Assembly (NCBI GenBank): GCA_964545855.1
Contig: CAZJHD010000014.1
Coordinates: 1 to 64,000, forward strand
DNA length: 64,000 nucleotides
DNA from: CAZJHD01 sp964545855
GTDB taxonomy: Bacteria; Planctomycetota; UBA1135; JACQFD01
Reading direction: 5' to 3'
In this document: positions 23,916-32,607 of the stretch, in pieces
Numbering within the stretch: the first letter of the stretch is position 1
Layout of the letters: the number at the start of each line of letters is the position of its first letter
Made by a program: the position numbers and the translations under genes
The notes under the pieces: model-generated
Seen by the model: the letters and a program-made list of their open reading frames with translations, nothing else
Told to the model about the DNA's origin: nothing
Database searches by the model: none

Positions 23916-26521
23916 GCGTCCCCGATCCGAGCCTTCCCGCCGAGTCGCTCTACGAAGGGCTCGCGCTCGGATCGATCGTCCTGGAGAGCGAGCTGCGCCG
24001 CGGGCTCACGAGTTCGGTCTGGACCGGCCGCGACCAGGCGGGCCAGGGCCGGCGGGTCGCGCTGCGCTTCTTCTCGCCGTTCCTGATGGCACGGAGAGAC
24101 CTCGCGGCGGAGGTGGCCGCGGCGCTCGAGCCTCTCCTGAAGCGCGTGCGCCACCCCGTGCTGAACCGCGTCCTGTGGTTCGCCGAGGGAGCGCCGGGCG
24201 TGCCGCCCTACGTCGTGCAGGATCTCGTCGAAGGCACGACGCTGGAGGACGCGGTGAACGCGCGGCTGCGCGTGTCGGGCGCGCAGATCGGCGACGACGA
24301 GCTGGCGCACGTCGCGCGGACGCTGGGAGAGGCTCTCGGCGCGCTCCACGCCGCCGGCACGGTGCACGGCGGCCTCCGCCCGTCGAACGTCTTCCTGCCG
24401 GCGTCCTCCTCGAGCCTCGTGGGCGCGCGCCTCGTCGTGACCGGGTCGTGCGTCTCGTGGTGCCTCGCGCGCGCGCTGCGGCGCACGGTGGCGGAGTCGG
24501 ACGCCGCCTGGGCCGAGGAGGCGCGGCGCGCGCTCGGGCTGCGCGCGCCCTTCGTCGCGCCGGAGACGCTCCAGGGCGCCGCGCCCTCGATCCGCTCCGA
24601 TGTCTACGCCCTCGGGAACGTGCTGCACTTCCTCGCGACGGGGAAGGCCGCGTCGCCGGGGAAGCCGGCCGCCTCGATCCAGCAGAACCGCGACCCGATC
24701 CGGCGCGCGATCGCGGCCGCCCTGGAGCCCGACCCCGCACGACGCTTCGCGACCGTGCGCGACATGCTGTCCGCCGCCGACGCGCTCTCCGGATCGAGCC
24801 GGTTCCTCGGATCGACCGTTCCCGCGGAGACACCGTCACCGGCCCAGCGGCCGTCGGCCCTGGAAGCGCGCGCGCGCGGGACGTCGGGCGTGGTGCCGAC
24901 GCCCGCGGAGACGCCCGCGCCGGCGGAGCCCGCGACGTTCGAGGCCGCGGAGGCGACGCCGACCCCCGCGGCGGCACCGGGCGGCACGAGCGTCGTGATC
25001 GTCGGCCTCGCCGTGGCCGGCTGGGTCGCCGCCGCGGGCGCGATCCTCCTCTGGGCGCTGCAGCCGAGCCGCGTCGCGGCGCCAGGGGCCTCCGATCCGG
25101 CCCTTGCCGCGGCGCAGGAGGCCCGGGAGAGGAAGGCGGCGGCGGATCTCGACGCCGCGCGCGGCGCGCTCGCGCGCGTGACGTCCGAGCGCGACCTGCG
25201 GCTCGCGCCCGAGGCGGCCGACGCCCTGCGCTCCTCGGCGAGCGCCGCCGAGGAGCGCGCCGTCGCGGCGGAGCGGTCCCTCGAAGCGGCGAAGACGCGC
25301 GCCGACGCCGCCACGTCGGAGCTCGCCTCGCAGCGAAGCAAGGCCGCGGAGGCGGAGGCGGCGGCGACCCTGCTGCGCGACGAGCTGCGGACCGCGAGAG
25401 ACGAGCTCACGGCGCTGCGCACGGCTGCGGCCGATCCGGCGGCGGCGACGGCGTCGAGCGCGCTCGCCACGCGGGCGGAGGCGGCGGAGAAGCAGGTGAC
25501 GGAGCTGCAGGGGAAGCTCACGTCCGCGGAGACCGCGCGCGACGAGGCGCGCCGGCGCGCGGCGACGGCGGAGGGCGAGCGCGATGCCCTCGCGGCGACG
25601 GTCGCGCGGCTCGAGAGCGAGGCCTCCGGTCTGCGCCGGGATCTCGCGAAGGCCCTCGAGGCCCCCGTCGCTCCCGTGCCCGTCGCGCCGAAGGGGCCGT
25701 CCCTCGAGAAGGTGAAGGAACTCCCGGAGTTCGCGGGCCTCGCGCTGCTGCGGGTTCCGCCCGGGGAGGTCCCGATCCGGGAAGGCGCGCGCCCGGTGCG
25801 CGTGTCGCACGACGTCTTCGCGTGGCCGACGGAGGTCTCGCGTGCGCAATTCCGAGCGTTCTGCAAGGCGACGGGAGCGCCGATGCCGAAGCAGCCGGAC
25901 GTGCCGATCGCCTGGCGCGCGATCGTCCGCGAGGACGACCTCCCCGTCGTGAACGTCCTGTGGCGCGAGGCGCGCGCCTTCTGCCTCTGGCTCGGTCCCG
26001 GATTCCGGCTGCCGACGGAGGCCGAGTGGGTGTCCCTCGCGTCGGACGGTGGGAAGCGGCTCGACCCGATCCCGCTGCACGTCGCCGGCGCCACCAACCC
26101 GGAGCTGCTCATGAACACCTACGAGAGCCCGCACAGCGAGCAGCGGCGGATGGGTGTCTCGAACTCCCCGTGGCCGGTGCGATCGAGCTTCCCCGACCGT
26201 TCCGACATGGGCGGCCCGGAGCTCCGAGACCTCGATCGCGCGCCGCAGAACGGGCTCTTCCACGTGACGGGGAACGTCTGGGAGCTCTGCCTCGACGGCT
26301 GGTACGACAAGGATCCCGTCGCCATGGGGCTCGCGGGCGCGGAGAACCCTTGGCTCGTCGTGGACGCCGGCACGCGCGCCTTCGCGGCCCGCGGCGGCTC
26401 CTACCGCGAATCGCGGTCGCGCTGCACGCTCCAGGCGCGCCTCTCCGTCGGGCTCGACGACCGGCAGGAGAGCGTCGGCTTCCGGCCCGTCTGGGCGCCG
26501 TCGGATCCGAGCGCGCGGTAG
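23912..26521 (+). CDS. second pseudokinase / coiled-coil / SUMF1-FGE-like membrane protein
   Basis: An 869-residue paralogue of the preceding gene. Kinase-like region 20-295: the VAIK lysine is Arg (VALRFF), the catalytic loop is HGGLRPSN (152-159; Asp and Lys lost, Asn kept) and DFG is TGS, so ATP phosphotransfer is not expected. A proline/alanine-rich linker precedes a membrane helix at about 358-383. A long alanine-rich coiled coil follows (about 395-590), then a full SUMF1/FGE-like domain at about 605-865 with TEVSRAQFRAFCKATG, GNVWELCLDGW, ARGGSYRES and GFRPVW. The paired redox cysteines of true formylglycine-generating enzyme are not both present, so it may be a binding domain. Translationally coupled to its paralogue. 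Confidence 0.82.
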   Translation: MSVPDPSLPAESLYEGLALGSIVLESELRRGLTSSVWTGRDQAGQGRRVALRFFSPFLMARRDLAAEVAAALEPLLKRVRHPVLNRVLWFAEGAPGVPPYVVQDLVEGTTLEDAVNARLRVSGAQIGDDELAHVARTLGEALGALHAAGTVHGGLRPSNVFLPASSSSLVGARLVVTGSCVSWCLARALRRTVAESDAAWAEEARRALGLRAPFVAPETLQGAAPSIRSDVYALGNVLHFLATGKAASPGKPAASIQQNRDPIRRAIAAALEPDPARRFATVRDMLSAADALSGSSRFLGSTVPAETPSPAQRPSALEARARGTSGVVPTPAETPAPAEPATFEAAEATPTPAAAPGGTSVVIVGLAVAGWVAAAGAILLWALQPSRVAAPGASDPALAAAQEARERKAAADLDAARGALARVTSERDLRLAPEAADALRSSASAAEERAVAAERSLEAAKTRADAATSELASQRSKAAEAEAAATLLRDELRTARDELTALRTAAADPAAATASSALATRAEAAEKQVTELQGKLTSAETARDEARRRAATAEGERDALAATVARLESEASGLRRDLAKALEAPVAPVPVAPKGPSLEKVKELPEFAGLALLRVPPGEVPIREGARPVRVSHDVFAWPTEVSRAQFRAFCKATGAPMPKQPDVPIAWRAIVREDDLPVVNVLWREARAFCLWLGPGFRLPTEAEWVSLASDGGKRLDPIPLHVAGATNPELLMNTYESPHSEQRRMGVSNSPWPVRSSFPDRSDMGGPELRDLDRAPQNGLFHVTGNVWELCLDGWYDKDPVAMGLAGAENPWLVVDAGTRAFAARGGSYRESRSRCTLQARLSVGLDDRQESVGFRPVWAPSDPSAR

Positions 26522-26540
26522 CCGCGGGTCCGGGGATCCC

Positions 26541-27446
26541 GTGACACGCCCGCGTCGCGTCCTCCTCGTGGCGAACCCCATCTCGGGCGCCGGCCGCAAC
26601 CGCGTCGCCGCGCCGCGCCTCGCCCGCGCGCTGGAGGAGCGCGGCGTCACGAGCGAAGTGGCCTTCACGGAGCGCCGCGGCCACGCGGTCGAGCTCGCCG
26701 CCGGCGCGCGCGCGCGCGGATTCGATGCCGTGGTCGCCGTCGGCGGCGACGGCACGCTGCGGGAGGTGGCCGAGGGGCTCGCCGGTGCGCTCCCGGCCGC
26801 CGTGCATCCGACGGGCACGGCGAACGTGCTGGCCCGCGAGATCGCGATGCCCTTCGACGCGCGCGGCACGGCCGGCGTGATCGCGGCGGGCCTCGTCGAG
26901 ACGATCGACACGGCCCGCGTCGGCGCGCGCCGCGCTCTCTTCGTCGTGGGCGCCGGTCTCGACGGCGCGATCGTGCATGCGCTGGAGGAGGTGCGTCGAG
27001 GCGCCATCTCCTACGCGAGCTACCTCCGGCCCATCGCGCGCACGCTGCTGCGCTGGCGTCCGGCGGCGCTGCGCGTGCGAATCGACGGCGGCGAGGCGCT
27101 CCCCTGCGCCTTCGCCATCGTGTCGAACACGCGCCACTACGCGGGGCCGTGGGTGCGATTCGCGCGCGGCCCCTCCCTGCAGGACGGCCGCTTCGAGGTC
27201 TACCGGTTCGAGACGCCGACCCGCGGCGCGCTGGTGGCGGCGGGCCTGCGGGGCCTCCTGGGCGCGCTGCCCGGCGGGCGCGTCGTGCGCGATCGCTGCG
27301 AGCGCGTGCGGATCGAGTCGGACGCACCGGTGCCGGTGCAGATCGACGGCGACGCCGCCGGGTCGACGCCCGTCGATCTCGTCGTCGAGCCGCGTGCCCT
27401 CCCGCTCCTCGTGCCGCCGTCGTTCGCCTCCGCGGAAGCGCACTGA
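26541..27446 (+). CDS. diacylglycerol/sphingosine-type lipid kinase family protein
   Basis: A 301-residue cytoplasmic enzyme of the DAGK/YegS family, which phosphorylates lipid hydroxyls with ATP. Seen: phosphate loop VANPISGAGRN (10-20), catalytic GGDGT (68-72), then HPTGTANVLARE and a C-terminal QIDGDAAGSTPV typical of the second beta-sandwich. It starts at GTG 26541, 19 bases after the pseudokinase gene, and precedes kdsA by 32 bases, so a four-gene unit with envelope themes is likely. The lipid substrate cannot be told from sequence. Confidence 0.88.
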   Translation: MTRPRRVLLVANPISGAGRNRVAAPRLARALEERGVTSEVAFTERRGHAVELAAGARARGFDAVVAVGGDGTLREVAEGLAGALPAAVHPTGTANVLAREIAMPFDARGTAGVIAAGLVETIDTARVGARRALFVVGAGLDGAIVHALEEVRRGAISYASYLRPIARTLLRWRPAALRVRIDGGEALPCAFAIVSNTRHYAGPWVRFARGPSLQDGRFEVYRFETPTRGALVAAGLRGLLGALPGGRVVRDRCERVRIESDAPVPVQIDGDAAGSTPVDLVVEPRALPLLVPPSFASAEAH

Positions 27447-27462
27447 GGCGCCGCCGTCCGGG

Positions 27463-27468
27463 TACCCT
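27463..27468 (+). promoter_or_regulatory. -10-like box TACCCT before kdsA
   Basis: TACCCT ends 10 bases before the kdsA ATG at 27479. It suggests an internal promoter within the lipid-kinase/kdsA unit. Confidence 0.35.
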
Positions 27469-27478
27469 GCGCGCCGCC

Positions 27479-28327
27479 ATGAAAACGCCGCGCTCGGTGC
27501 GGGCCGGATCCCTCACGCTCCCCGATCCGGACGCGCCCTTCTTCCTGATCGCGGGCCCCTGCGTCATCGAGAGCGAGGCACACGCGAGCGACACGGCGCG
27601 TGCGATCGGCGAGATCGTGGGCGCACGCAAGCTGCCCTGGATCTTCAAGAGCAGCTACGACAAGGCGAACCGCACGTCGGGGACGAGCTTCCGCGGTCTC
27701 GGCATCGCGAAGGGGCTCGCCGTGCTGGACGGGATCCGCGGCGCGCTCGGCGTCCCGGTGCTCACGGACGTGCATCTCCCCGAGGAAGCGCGGGAGGCGG
27801 GCCGCGTCGTGGACGTGCTGCAGGTGCCCGCGTTCCTGTGCCGGCAGACGGATCTGCTCGTCGCCTGCGCCGAGACGGGCCGCTGCGTCAACGTGAAGAA
27901 GGGCCAGTTCCTCTCCCCCGAGGAGATGCGCGGCGCCGTCGAGAAGGTCCGCGGCGCCGGCAACGAGAACGTCCTGCTGACGGAGCGCGGCACCTTCTTC
28001 GGCTACGGCCGGCTCGTGGTCGATTTCGCGGGGCTGCCGGACCTGGCCGCGCACGGAGCGCCCGTCGTGTTCGACGCGACGCACGCGGTGCAGCGCCCCG
28101 GAGGGCTCGGCGACCGGAGCGGCGGCGACCGCACGCGCGTGCCCTTCCTGGCGCGGGCCGCCGTGGCGGCGGGTTTCCACGGGCTCTTCCTGGAGGTCCA
28201 TCCCGATCCCGATCGCGCTCCCAGCGACGGGCCGAACATGGTCCGGCTCGCCGACCTCGGACCGCTCCTCGACCAGTGCATCGCGATCGCGACGGCCCTG
28301 CGCGGAGATCGGCCGAAGGAACGCTGA
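27479..28327 (+). CDS. kdsA: 3-deoxy-8-phosphooctulonate (Kdo-8-P) synthase
   Basis: A 282-residue enzyme condensing phosphoenolpyruvate with arabinose-5-phosphate to Kdo-8-phosphate, the precursor of LPS inner-core sugar. Family blocks: FFLIAGPCVIES, FKSSYDKANRTS, LTDVHLPEEA, LQVPAFLCRQTDLL, NVKKGQFLSPEEM and LEVHPDPDRAPSDGPNM. It is strong evidence that this organism makes a Kdo-bearing outer membrane. The in-frame extension to 27149 is only read-through of the preceding gene's alternative frame. Confidence 0.96.
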   Translation: MKTPRSVRAGSLTLPDPDAPFFLIAGPCVIESEAHASDTARAIGEIVGARKLPWIFKSSYDKANRTSGTSFRGLGIAKGLAVLDGIRGALGVPVLTDVHLPEEAREAGRVVDVLQVPAFLCRQTDLLVACAETGRCVNVKKGQFLSPEEMRGAVEKVRGAGNENVLLTERGTFFGYGRLVVDFAGLPDLAAHGAPVVFDATHAVQRPGGLGDRSGGDRTRVPFLARAAVAAGFHGLFLEVHPDPDRAPSDGPNMVRLADLGPLLDQCIAIATALRGDRPKER

Positions 28328-28486
28328 GGGAGGTCGCACGCACGGGCGCGGTTTCCTCTCCGCGCCGATTCGCGGGATGGCGAGCGACGGGTGCTCCGTC
28401 GGACGCCGCCCTCCGGCGCGCCGCGCGCTGCGTTCTCGCGAACGAGCGTCCCGGACGTTGCCCCCACGCCGCCTTCGAGGAATGCG

Positions 28487-28492
28487 TACGCT
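28487..28492 (+). promoter_or_regulatory. -10-like box TACGCT before Ser/Thr kinase gene
   Basis: TACGCT ends 18 bases before GTG 28511. It favours that GTG over an in-frame GTG at 28391, because transcription from this box would start downstream of 28391. Confidence 0.35.
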
Positions 28493-28510
28493 GGAGCCGC
28501 CGCCGCGACC

Positions 28511-30394
28511 GTGGAGCCTTCCCTCGACCCCCATTCCCCGGAGCGTCCGGACCCTCCGCCGCCGAAGGACGGCGTCGAGGGAGGATTCGAGCTCTCGGCC
28601 GAGCAGGTCGCGCGCTGCCTCACGGAGTACGAGGTGGTGGGCGTGATCGGATCCGGCGCGATGGGTGTCGTCTACGAGGCGAACCACCGGCCGCTGCAGC
28701 GGCGCGTCGCTCTGAAGATCCTCCCGCCGGGGCTCGCGGCGCGGGAGCTCACGATCCAGCGCTTCCTGCGGGAAGCGGAGATCGTCGCCAAGATCCACCA
28801 CGAGAACATCGTTCCCATCTACGACGTGGGATCGAAGGCGGGGCTCCACTACATCGCCATGCGCCTCGTGCCCGGCGTCTCGCTCGATCGCGCCGTGGCG
28901 GCGGCGCCTCTCTCTCCCGAGGAAGCGGCCACGGTGGGCGTCGGCGTGGCGCGCGCGCTCGCCTACGCGCACGCGCACGGGATCGTCCACCGCGACGTGA
29001 AGCCCGCGAACATCTTGAAGGAGTCGGATGGGCGCGTCTCGCTCACGGACTTCGGCCTCGCGCGCGTCCAGGGGAACGGGACGATGACCGAGTCGGGGGC
29101 GCTCGTGGGCACGCCCAACTACATGAGCCCCGAGCAGATCTCGGGGACGCGCGAGGAAGTGGACGGCCGCTCCGACATCTACTCCCTCGGCGCGACGATG
29201 TACGAGCTGCTGGCCGGCGAGCCGCCGTTCCAGGAGCCGACGACGGCGGGGACGCTGCGCGCGATCCTCGAGCGCAATCCGCCTCGGCTCCGGAAGGCTC
29301 GGCCCGACTGCCCCCACGCCCTCGACGTGATCCTCGACAAGGCGATGCGGAAGGATCCCACCACGAGGTATCCGAACGCGACGGCCTTCGCCGAGGACCT
29401 GGAGCGATTCCTCGAGGGCAGGCCGATCCGCGCGCGGCGCGAGGCGCCCTGGATCCGCGCCGGCCGCTACGCGCGTGCGCATCGTGGCGTGGTCATCGCG
29501 GGCTCGATCGCCGTGATCCTCGGCGCGGGCCTCCTCGTCGCCAGCCGCATGGCGATGGCGCAATCGGGACAGGCGGCCCTCAGCGCCGCGCGCGCGGCCA
29601 TGCAGGAAGCGACGCCCGACTCGGAGGAGTCGGTTCAGCGCGTACTCGATCTCCTCGGCGAGGCGCACCGCAACAAGGCGACGCGTCTCGACGCCTGCTT
29701 CGCGCGCGCGGAGTTCGCCCACTGGGTCGGGTCGGAGTCGCTCCTGCGCGTCGCCAAGGCCGACACGGCGGAGATCCTGGTCTCGAAGGAGAACGACGTG
29801 GCGGCGCTCGTCCTTCGGGGCAAGGTGTCCCTGCGGCTCGGCGAGCTCGACGAAGCGGCGAGCTGCGCGAAGAAGGCGCAGGAGGTCGACCCCGAGGACC
29901 CGACGGTGCTCACCCTCGCGGGCTGGCTCATGATCGCGACCGGGAAGAACTCGGAGCTCAACCGCGAATTCCTGGAAGCGCGGCGCGAGTGGTCGCTCGC
30001 CAAGGACTGGTTCCTGCGCGCCTCCCGGCAGCGGCCCGAGATGGCCGAGGCGCGCCTCGGGCTCTCCCAGGCGCACGACCTCCTCGGGGAGCGCGAGGCG
30101 GCGCGCCGCGAGATCCTGGAGGCTCGGCGGCTCGATCCGAGGAACGGCGAGATCCACGCCATGATGTCGGTCTTCGCGCTCGCCGAGGGGAATCTCGGCG
30201 AGGCGAACAAGGAGCTGGAGTTCGCGAAGGTGCTCCACCCCTTCCTGAATCTCTCGCCGCCCGCGCCGGAGATCGGCGACGATCTGACGCGCACGCTGCG
30301 GAGCTTCGGCGAGACCTTCCGGTCGCTGCTCGATCAGACGACGGCGGCCCCGCCGGCGACGTCGCCCGCGGGCCGTCCCCTGCGTCCGCTCTGA
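28511..30394 (+). CDS. active-type Ser/Thr protein kinase with TPR-like C-terminus
   Basis: A 627-residue PknB-like transmembrane kinase. All catalytic motifs are intact: GSGAMGVVYEA (47-57), VALK lysine K69, HRDVKPAN (160-167), DFG (180-182) and GTPNYMSPEQ. A membrane helix at about 322-342 leads to about 270 extracytoplasmic residues of TPR-like helices (VALVLRGKVSLRLGELDEAA, EARLGLSQAHDLLGEREAAR). The kinase should phosphorylate cytoplasmic targets in response to a signal bound outside. It contrasts with the two nearby pseudokinases, which it might regulate or be scaffolded by; that link is speculation from proximity. The start is chosen from the promoter box; GTG 28391 is the alternative. 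Confidence 0.9.
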   Translation: MEPSLDPHSPERPDPPPPKDGVEGGFELSAEQVARCLTEYEVVGVIGSGAMGVVYEANHRPLQRRVALKILPPGLAARELTIQRFLREAEIVAKIHHENIVPIYDVGSKAGLHYIAMRLVPGVSLDRAVAAAPLSPEEAATVGVGVARALAYAHAHGIVHRDVKPANILKESDGRVSLTDFGLARVQGNGTMTESGALVGTPNYMSPEQISGTREEVDGRSDIYSLGATMYELLAGEPPFQEPTTAGTLRAILERNPPRLRKARPDCPHALDVILDKAMRKDPTTRYPNATAFAEDLERFLEGRPIRARREAPWIRAGRYARAHRGVVIAGSIAVILGAGLLVASRMAMAQSGQAALSAARAAMQEATPDSEESVQRVLDLLGEAHRNKATRLDACFARAEFAHWVGSESLLRVAKADTAEILVSKENDVAALVLRGKVSLRLGELDEAASCAKKAQEVDPEDPTVLTLAGWLMIATGKNSELNREFLEARREWSLAKDWFLRASRQRPEMAEARLGLSQAHDLLGEREAARREILEARRLDPRNGEIHAMMSVFALAEGNLGEANKELEFAKVLHPFLNLSPPAPEIGDDLTRTLRSFGETFRSLLDQTTAAPPATSPAGRPLRPL

Positions 30395-30411
30395 GCGACT
30401 CCACGCGCGCC

Positions 30412-30464
30412 TGCGCCCGCCGCGCGACGGTTCTCGGAACGGGCACCGTCGGGGTGCGGGCGCA
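30412..30464 (+). terminator. long two-part hairpin after the kinase gene
   Basis: Outer stem TGCGCCCGC / GCGGGCGCA (9 bp), a 4x4 internal loop, then inner stem CGACGG / CCGTCG with a 15-base loop, starting 18 bases after the stop at 30394. There is no T-run, so it may act as a Rho-assisted or mRNA-protecting structure. Confidence 0.45.
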
Positions 30465-30552
30465 AGCCGCGATGGGCGACCGCTCGCGGCGCGCGTCCCG
30501 GCCCTCTCCCGGAGCCCGCGGGCTCCACGGAACGAGCACCCCTGCAATGAAA

Positions 30553-30578
30553 TGGCCCGGGACACGAGTCCCGGGCCA
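30553..30578 (-). terminator. intrinsic terminator of the 30627-32435 gene
   Basis: A perfect 11-bp stem TGGCCCGGGAC / GTCCCGGGCCA with a 4-base loop is followed on the minus strand by TTTCATTG. It lies 48 bases downstream of the stop at 30627. Confidence 0.7.
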
Positions 30579-30626
30579 GCGCGATCTATCCGGAGCCGAC
30601 GGCCAGGTGGGCCGAGAACCCAACCG

Positions 30627-32435
30627 TCAGAAGATCGCGCGGGATTCGACCGTGATGCCGGAAGGAGCGACGCGGACGCGCACCGCTTGCGGGTGGACGT
30701 AGCGCGCGACGGCTTCCGCCGTGGGGAGGCGCGAGAAATCGAATCGGGCGCCGGACTCGAAGCGGAGCGAGCGGCCGTCCCGGTCGTCCTGGTCGGGGTC
30801 CTCGCCCATCCAAGGGTCGCTCTCCGCAGCGGCCGCGCGGCCGATGAGCGGGAGCACCTGGGACACGTTCCCGTAGAGGCCCGCCACGATGGTGGTCCAG
30901 TCGATCCAGGCGTAGGCGGTGGCGGCGTCCCCGCGAACCGGCTCCATCGCGTCGCGGAAACGCGGGGAGTTCGCGAGCGACTCGCCGCCGTGTCGGCGGA
31001 AGTCGATGTAGCGCTTGACCGCCGCCACGCTGGATCCGATCACCACCGCGTCGCCATCGACGACCAGAGTCGGCGCGACGAAGCCCATCTCGGTGGTCAT
31101 GTAGACGATGCGCTTGCCGGCGTAGTGCGTGAGACGGATCCGGTTCACCTCGCGCTCGGCGCTGCGCGCGAAGAGCTCGATCACGTCCGCGAGCCGCTGG
31201 GTCGCCTCGGGCTTCGCCGCGGGCAGGATCGAGTAGACGTCCGGGATCAGCCCTCCCCGCGGCAGGACGGCGGCGAAGGCCACCTCACCGCCCAGCAAGT
31301 GCGCCAGCTCCTCGAGATCGGTGCCGAGGCGGGCGCGCATGCGTCCCATGTTCCGGTCGTACTCGTCGCGCCCGTTCGGCTCGAAGCGGACCATCATCTC
31401 GCGGAAGGCCGCCATCGACGACGGGCCGTCGACGGCCAGCTGCAGCGAGAAGCACGCGCTCGCCGGGATGCGCGACGCGAGATCGAAGTCCTTCTTCGTC
31501 GTGAACAAGTTGAGCGCGCCGTCGCTCCCTTCCGTGCGCAGCTCGAAGCGGTGTCGGACGAGCTCGCCGTCGACCTCGAGGTTGAGGCCCATCCAGCGCA
31601 TTCGATCGAGGCCGAGCACCTGAAGGTCCCTCCCTCCGTGATCGCCCCGCGCCTGCGCGAGGAGCGTGCGCCCATCCAAGAAGGCCCAGAGGCCAGGCCC
31701 CTTGGGCTGGAGCTCCGCGCGCGCCTCCCGGAAGAGCGCTTGTCCATCGAGGGACTCCGCGGGGGCGGGGCCGAGGAGCCGCAGGATCGAGTTCTCGTCG
31801 CAGGTCGCGAGCACCGCGCTCCCATCGCGCCGCGCGATGCGAAGCGACCCGGGAACCGGCTCGCCACTGCGCTCCTGGCCGCCGAACTCGTGGTAGACGA
31901 CTCCGTCGCGCGCGAGCTTGCGTGCCGCGAGCGGGCCCTCCTTCTCCCGGATCAGGTCGGCGAACTGGCCGACGAGGCGGTCGAAGGCGGGCGCGCCCTC
32001 GCCGAGATCGAGGGAGGCGTAGACCGCGTCGTTCCCGCGCCTCGCGAAGTCGGGCTGCACCGCGAGGGTGAAGCGTCCGTCGAGCTTCGAGAGCACCTCG
32101 GAGATCGAGTCGACGATCTCGATCGGGAAGTCGGGATTCTCCTGGCGGACGATCTCGCGCACCTCGGCGTGGGCGCCGCGCTCGTAGACGCGCCGCACGC
32201 GCGCGTCGGAGGTGAGGAAGTCCTTCACCTCCTCGTCGCCGAACACGCGGAAGAGCGCGAGCCCGCGCGACGCGTCGACGAGCCTCTTCACGTCCGGGCA
32301 CTCGACGTAGACGAAGGCTTCGGAGAGCTGCCGCGCGAGCGAAGGGGCGGCAGCACGGGGAGCGGTCCTCGTCGCGGGCTCGTCCTGGAGCGAAGCTCCG
32401 AGGAGGACGGGCACGAGTGCGGATGCGATGAGCAT
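30627..32435 (-). CDS. exported protein of unknown function (DUF3352-like)
   Basis: A 602-residue protein with a short hydrophobic N-terminus (MLIASALVPVLLGASLQ) that should direct export. The body alternates beta strands and amphipathic helices (FTLAVQPDFARRGNDAVYASL, GLWAFLDGRTLLAQARG, LVVDGDAVVIGSSVAAVKRY), reminiscent of DUF3352-type proteins, but I assign that weakly. No cysteine or catalytic motif stands out. It is transcribed alone, 172 bases after a GAF-sigma54 activator, with a possible sigma54-like element in the gap and a strong terminator behind. Confidence 0.6.
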   Translation of the reverse strand: MLIASALVPVLLGASLQDEPATRTAPRAAAPSLARQLSEAFVYVECPDVKRLVDASRGLALFRVFGDEEVKDFLTSDARVRRVYERGAHAEVREIVRQENPDFPIEIVDSISEVLSKLDGRFTLAVQPDFARRGNDAVYASLDLGEGAPAFDRLVGQFADLIREKEGPLAARKLARDGVVYHEFGGQERSGEPVPGSLRIARRDGSAVLATCDENSILRLLGPAPAESLDGQALFREARAELQPKGPGLWAFLDGRTLLAQARGDHGGRDLQVLGLDRMRWMGLNLEVDGELVRHRFELRTEGSDGALNLFTTKKDFDLASRIPASACFSLQLAVDGPSSMAAFREMMVRFEPNGRDEYDRNMGRMRARLGTDLEELAHLLGGEVAFAAVLPRGGLIPDVYSILPAAKPEATQRLADVIELFARSAEREVNRIRLTHYAGKRIVYMTTEMGFVAPTLVVDGDAVVIGSSVAAVKRYIDFRRHGGESLANSPRFRDAMEPVRGDAATAYAWIDWTTIVAGLYGNVSQVLPLIGRAAAAESDPWMGEDPDQDDRDGRSLRFESGARFDFSRLPTAEAVARYVHPQAVRVRVAPSGITVESRAIF

Positions 32436-32514
32436 GGGTGCGAGGTTCGGGGCCGGCGGGGCGCGTGGGGAGGGTGGGTCTGCGCGCGATCGAGCCTGCG
32501 GCGAGCTTCCCTAG

Positions 32515-32530
32515 ATCAAGCCCCGTGCCG
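32515..32530 (-). promoter_or_regulatory. possible sigma54 (-24/-12) promoter
   Basis: On the minus strand CGGCAC-GGGGC-TTGAT approximates TGGCAC-N5-TTGCW: the GG element is present, but the -12 GC is GA. It lies about 80 bases upstream of the 32435 start and just downstream of a sigma54-type activator gene. Confidence 0.25.
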
Positions 32531-32607
32531 TCCTCGACGACCCCCGACGCACGCAGATCCTTGAGGCTTACGGAGATACGACGACCGAGGCGCCGTGCCA
32601 AATCGGC

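Noticed and set aside
27149..27478. N-terminal extension of KdsA
   Set aside because: This frame lies inside the lipid kinase gene, and KdsA homologues start near MKTPRSVRAGSLTL.
28391..28510. GTG 28391 as kinase start
   Set aside because: The promoter-like TACGCT is downstream of it, and the added residues are low-complexity with no kinase homology.
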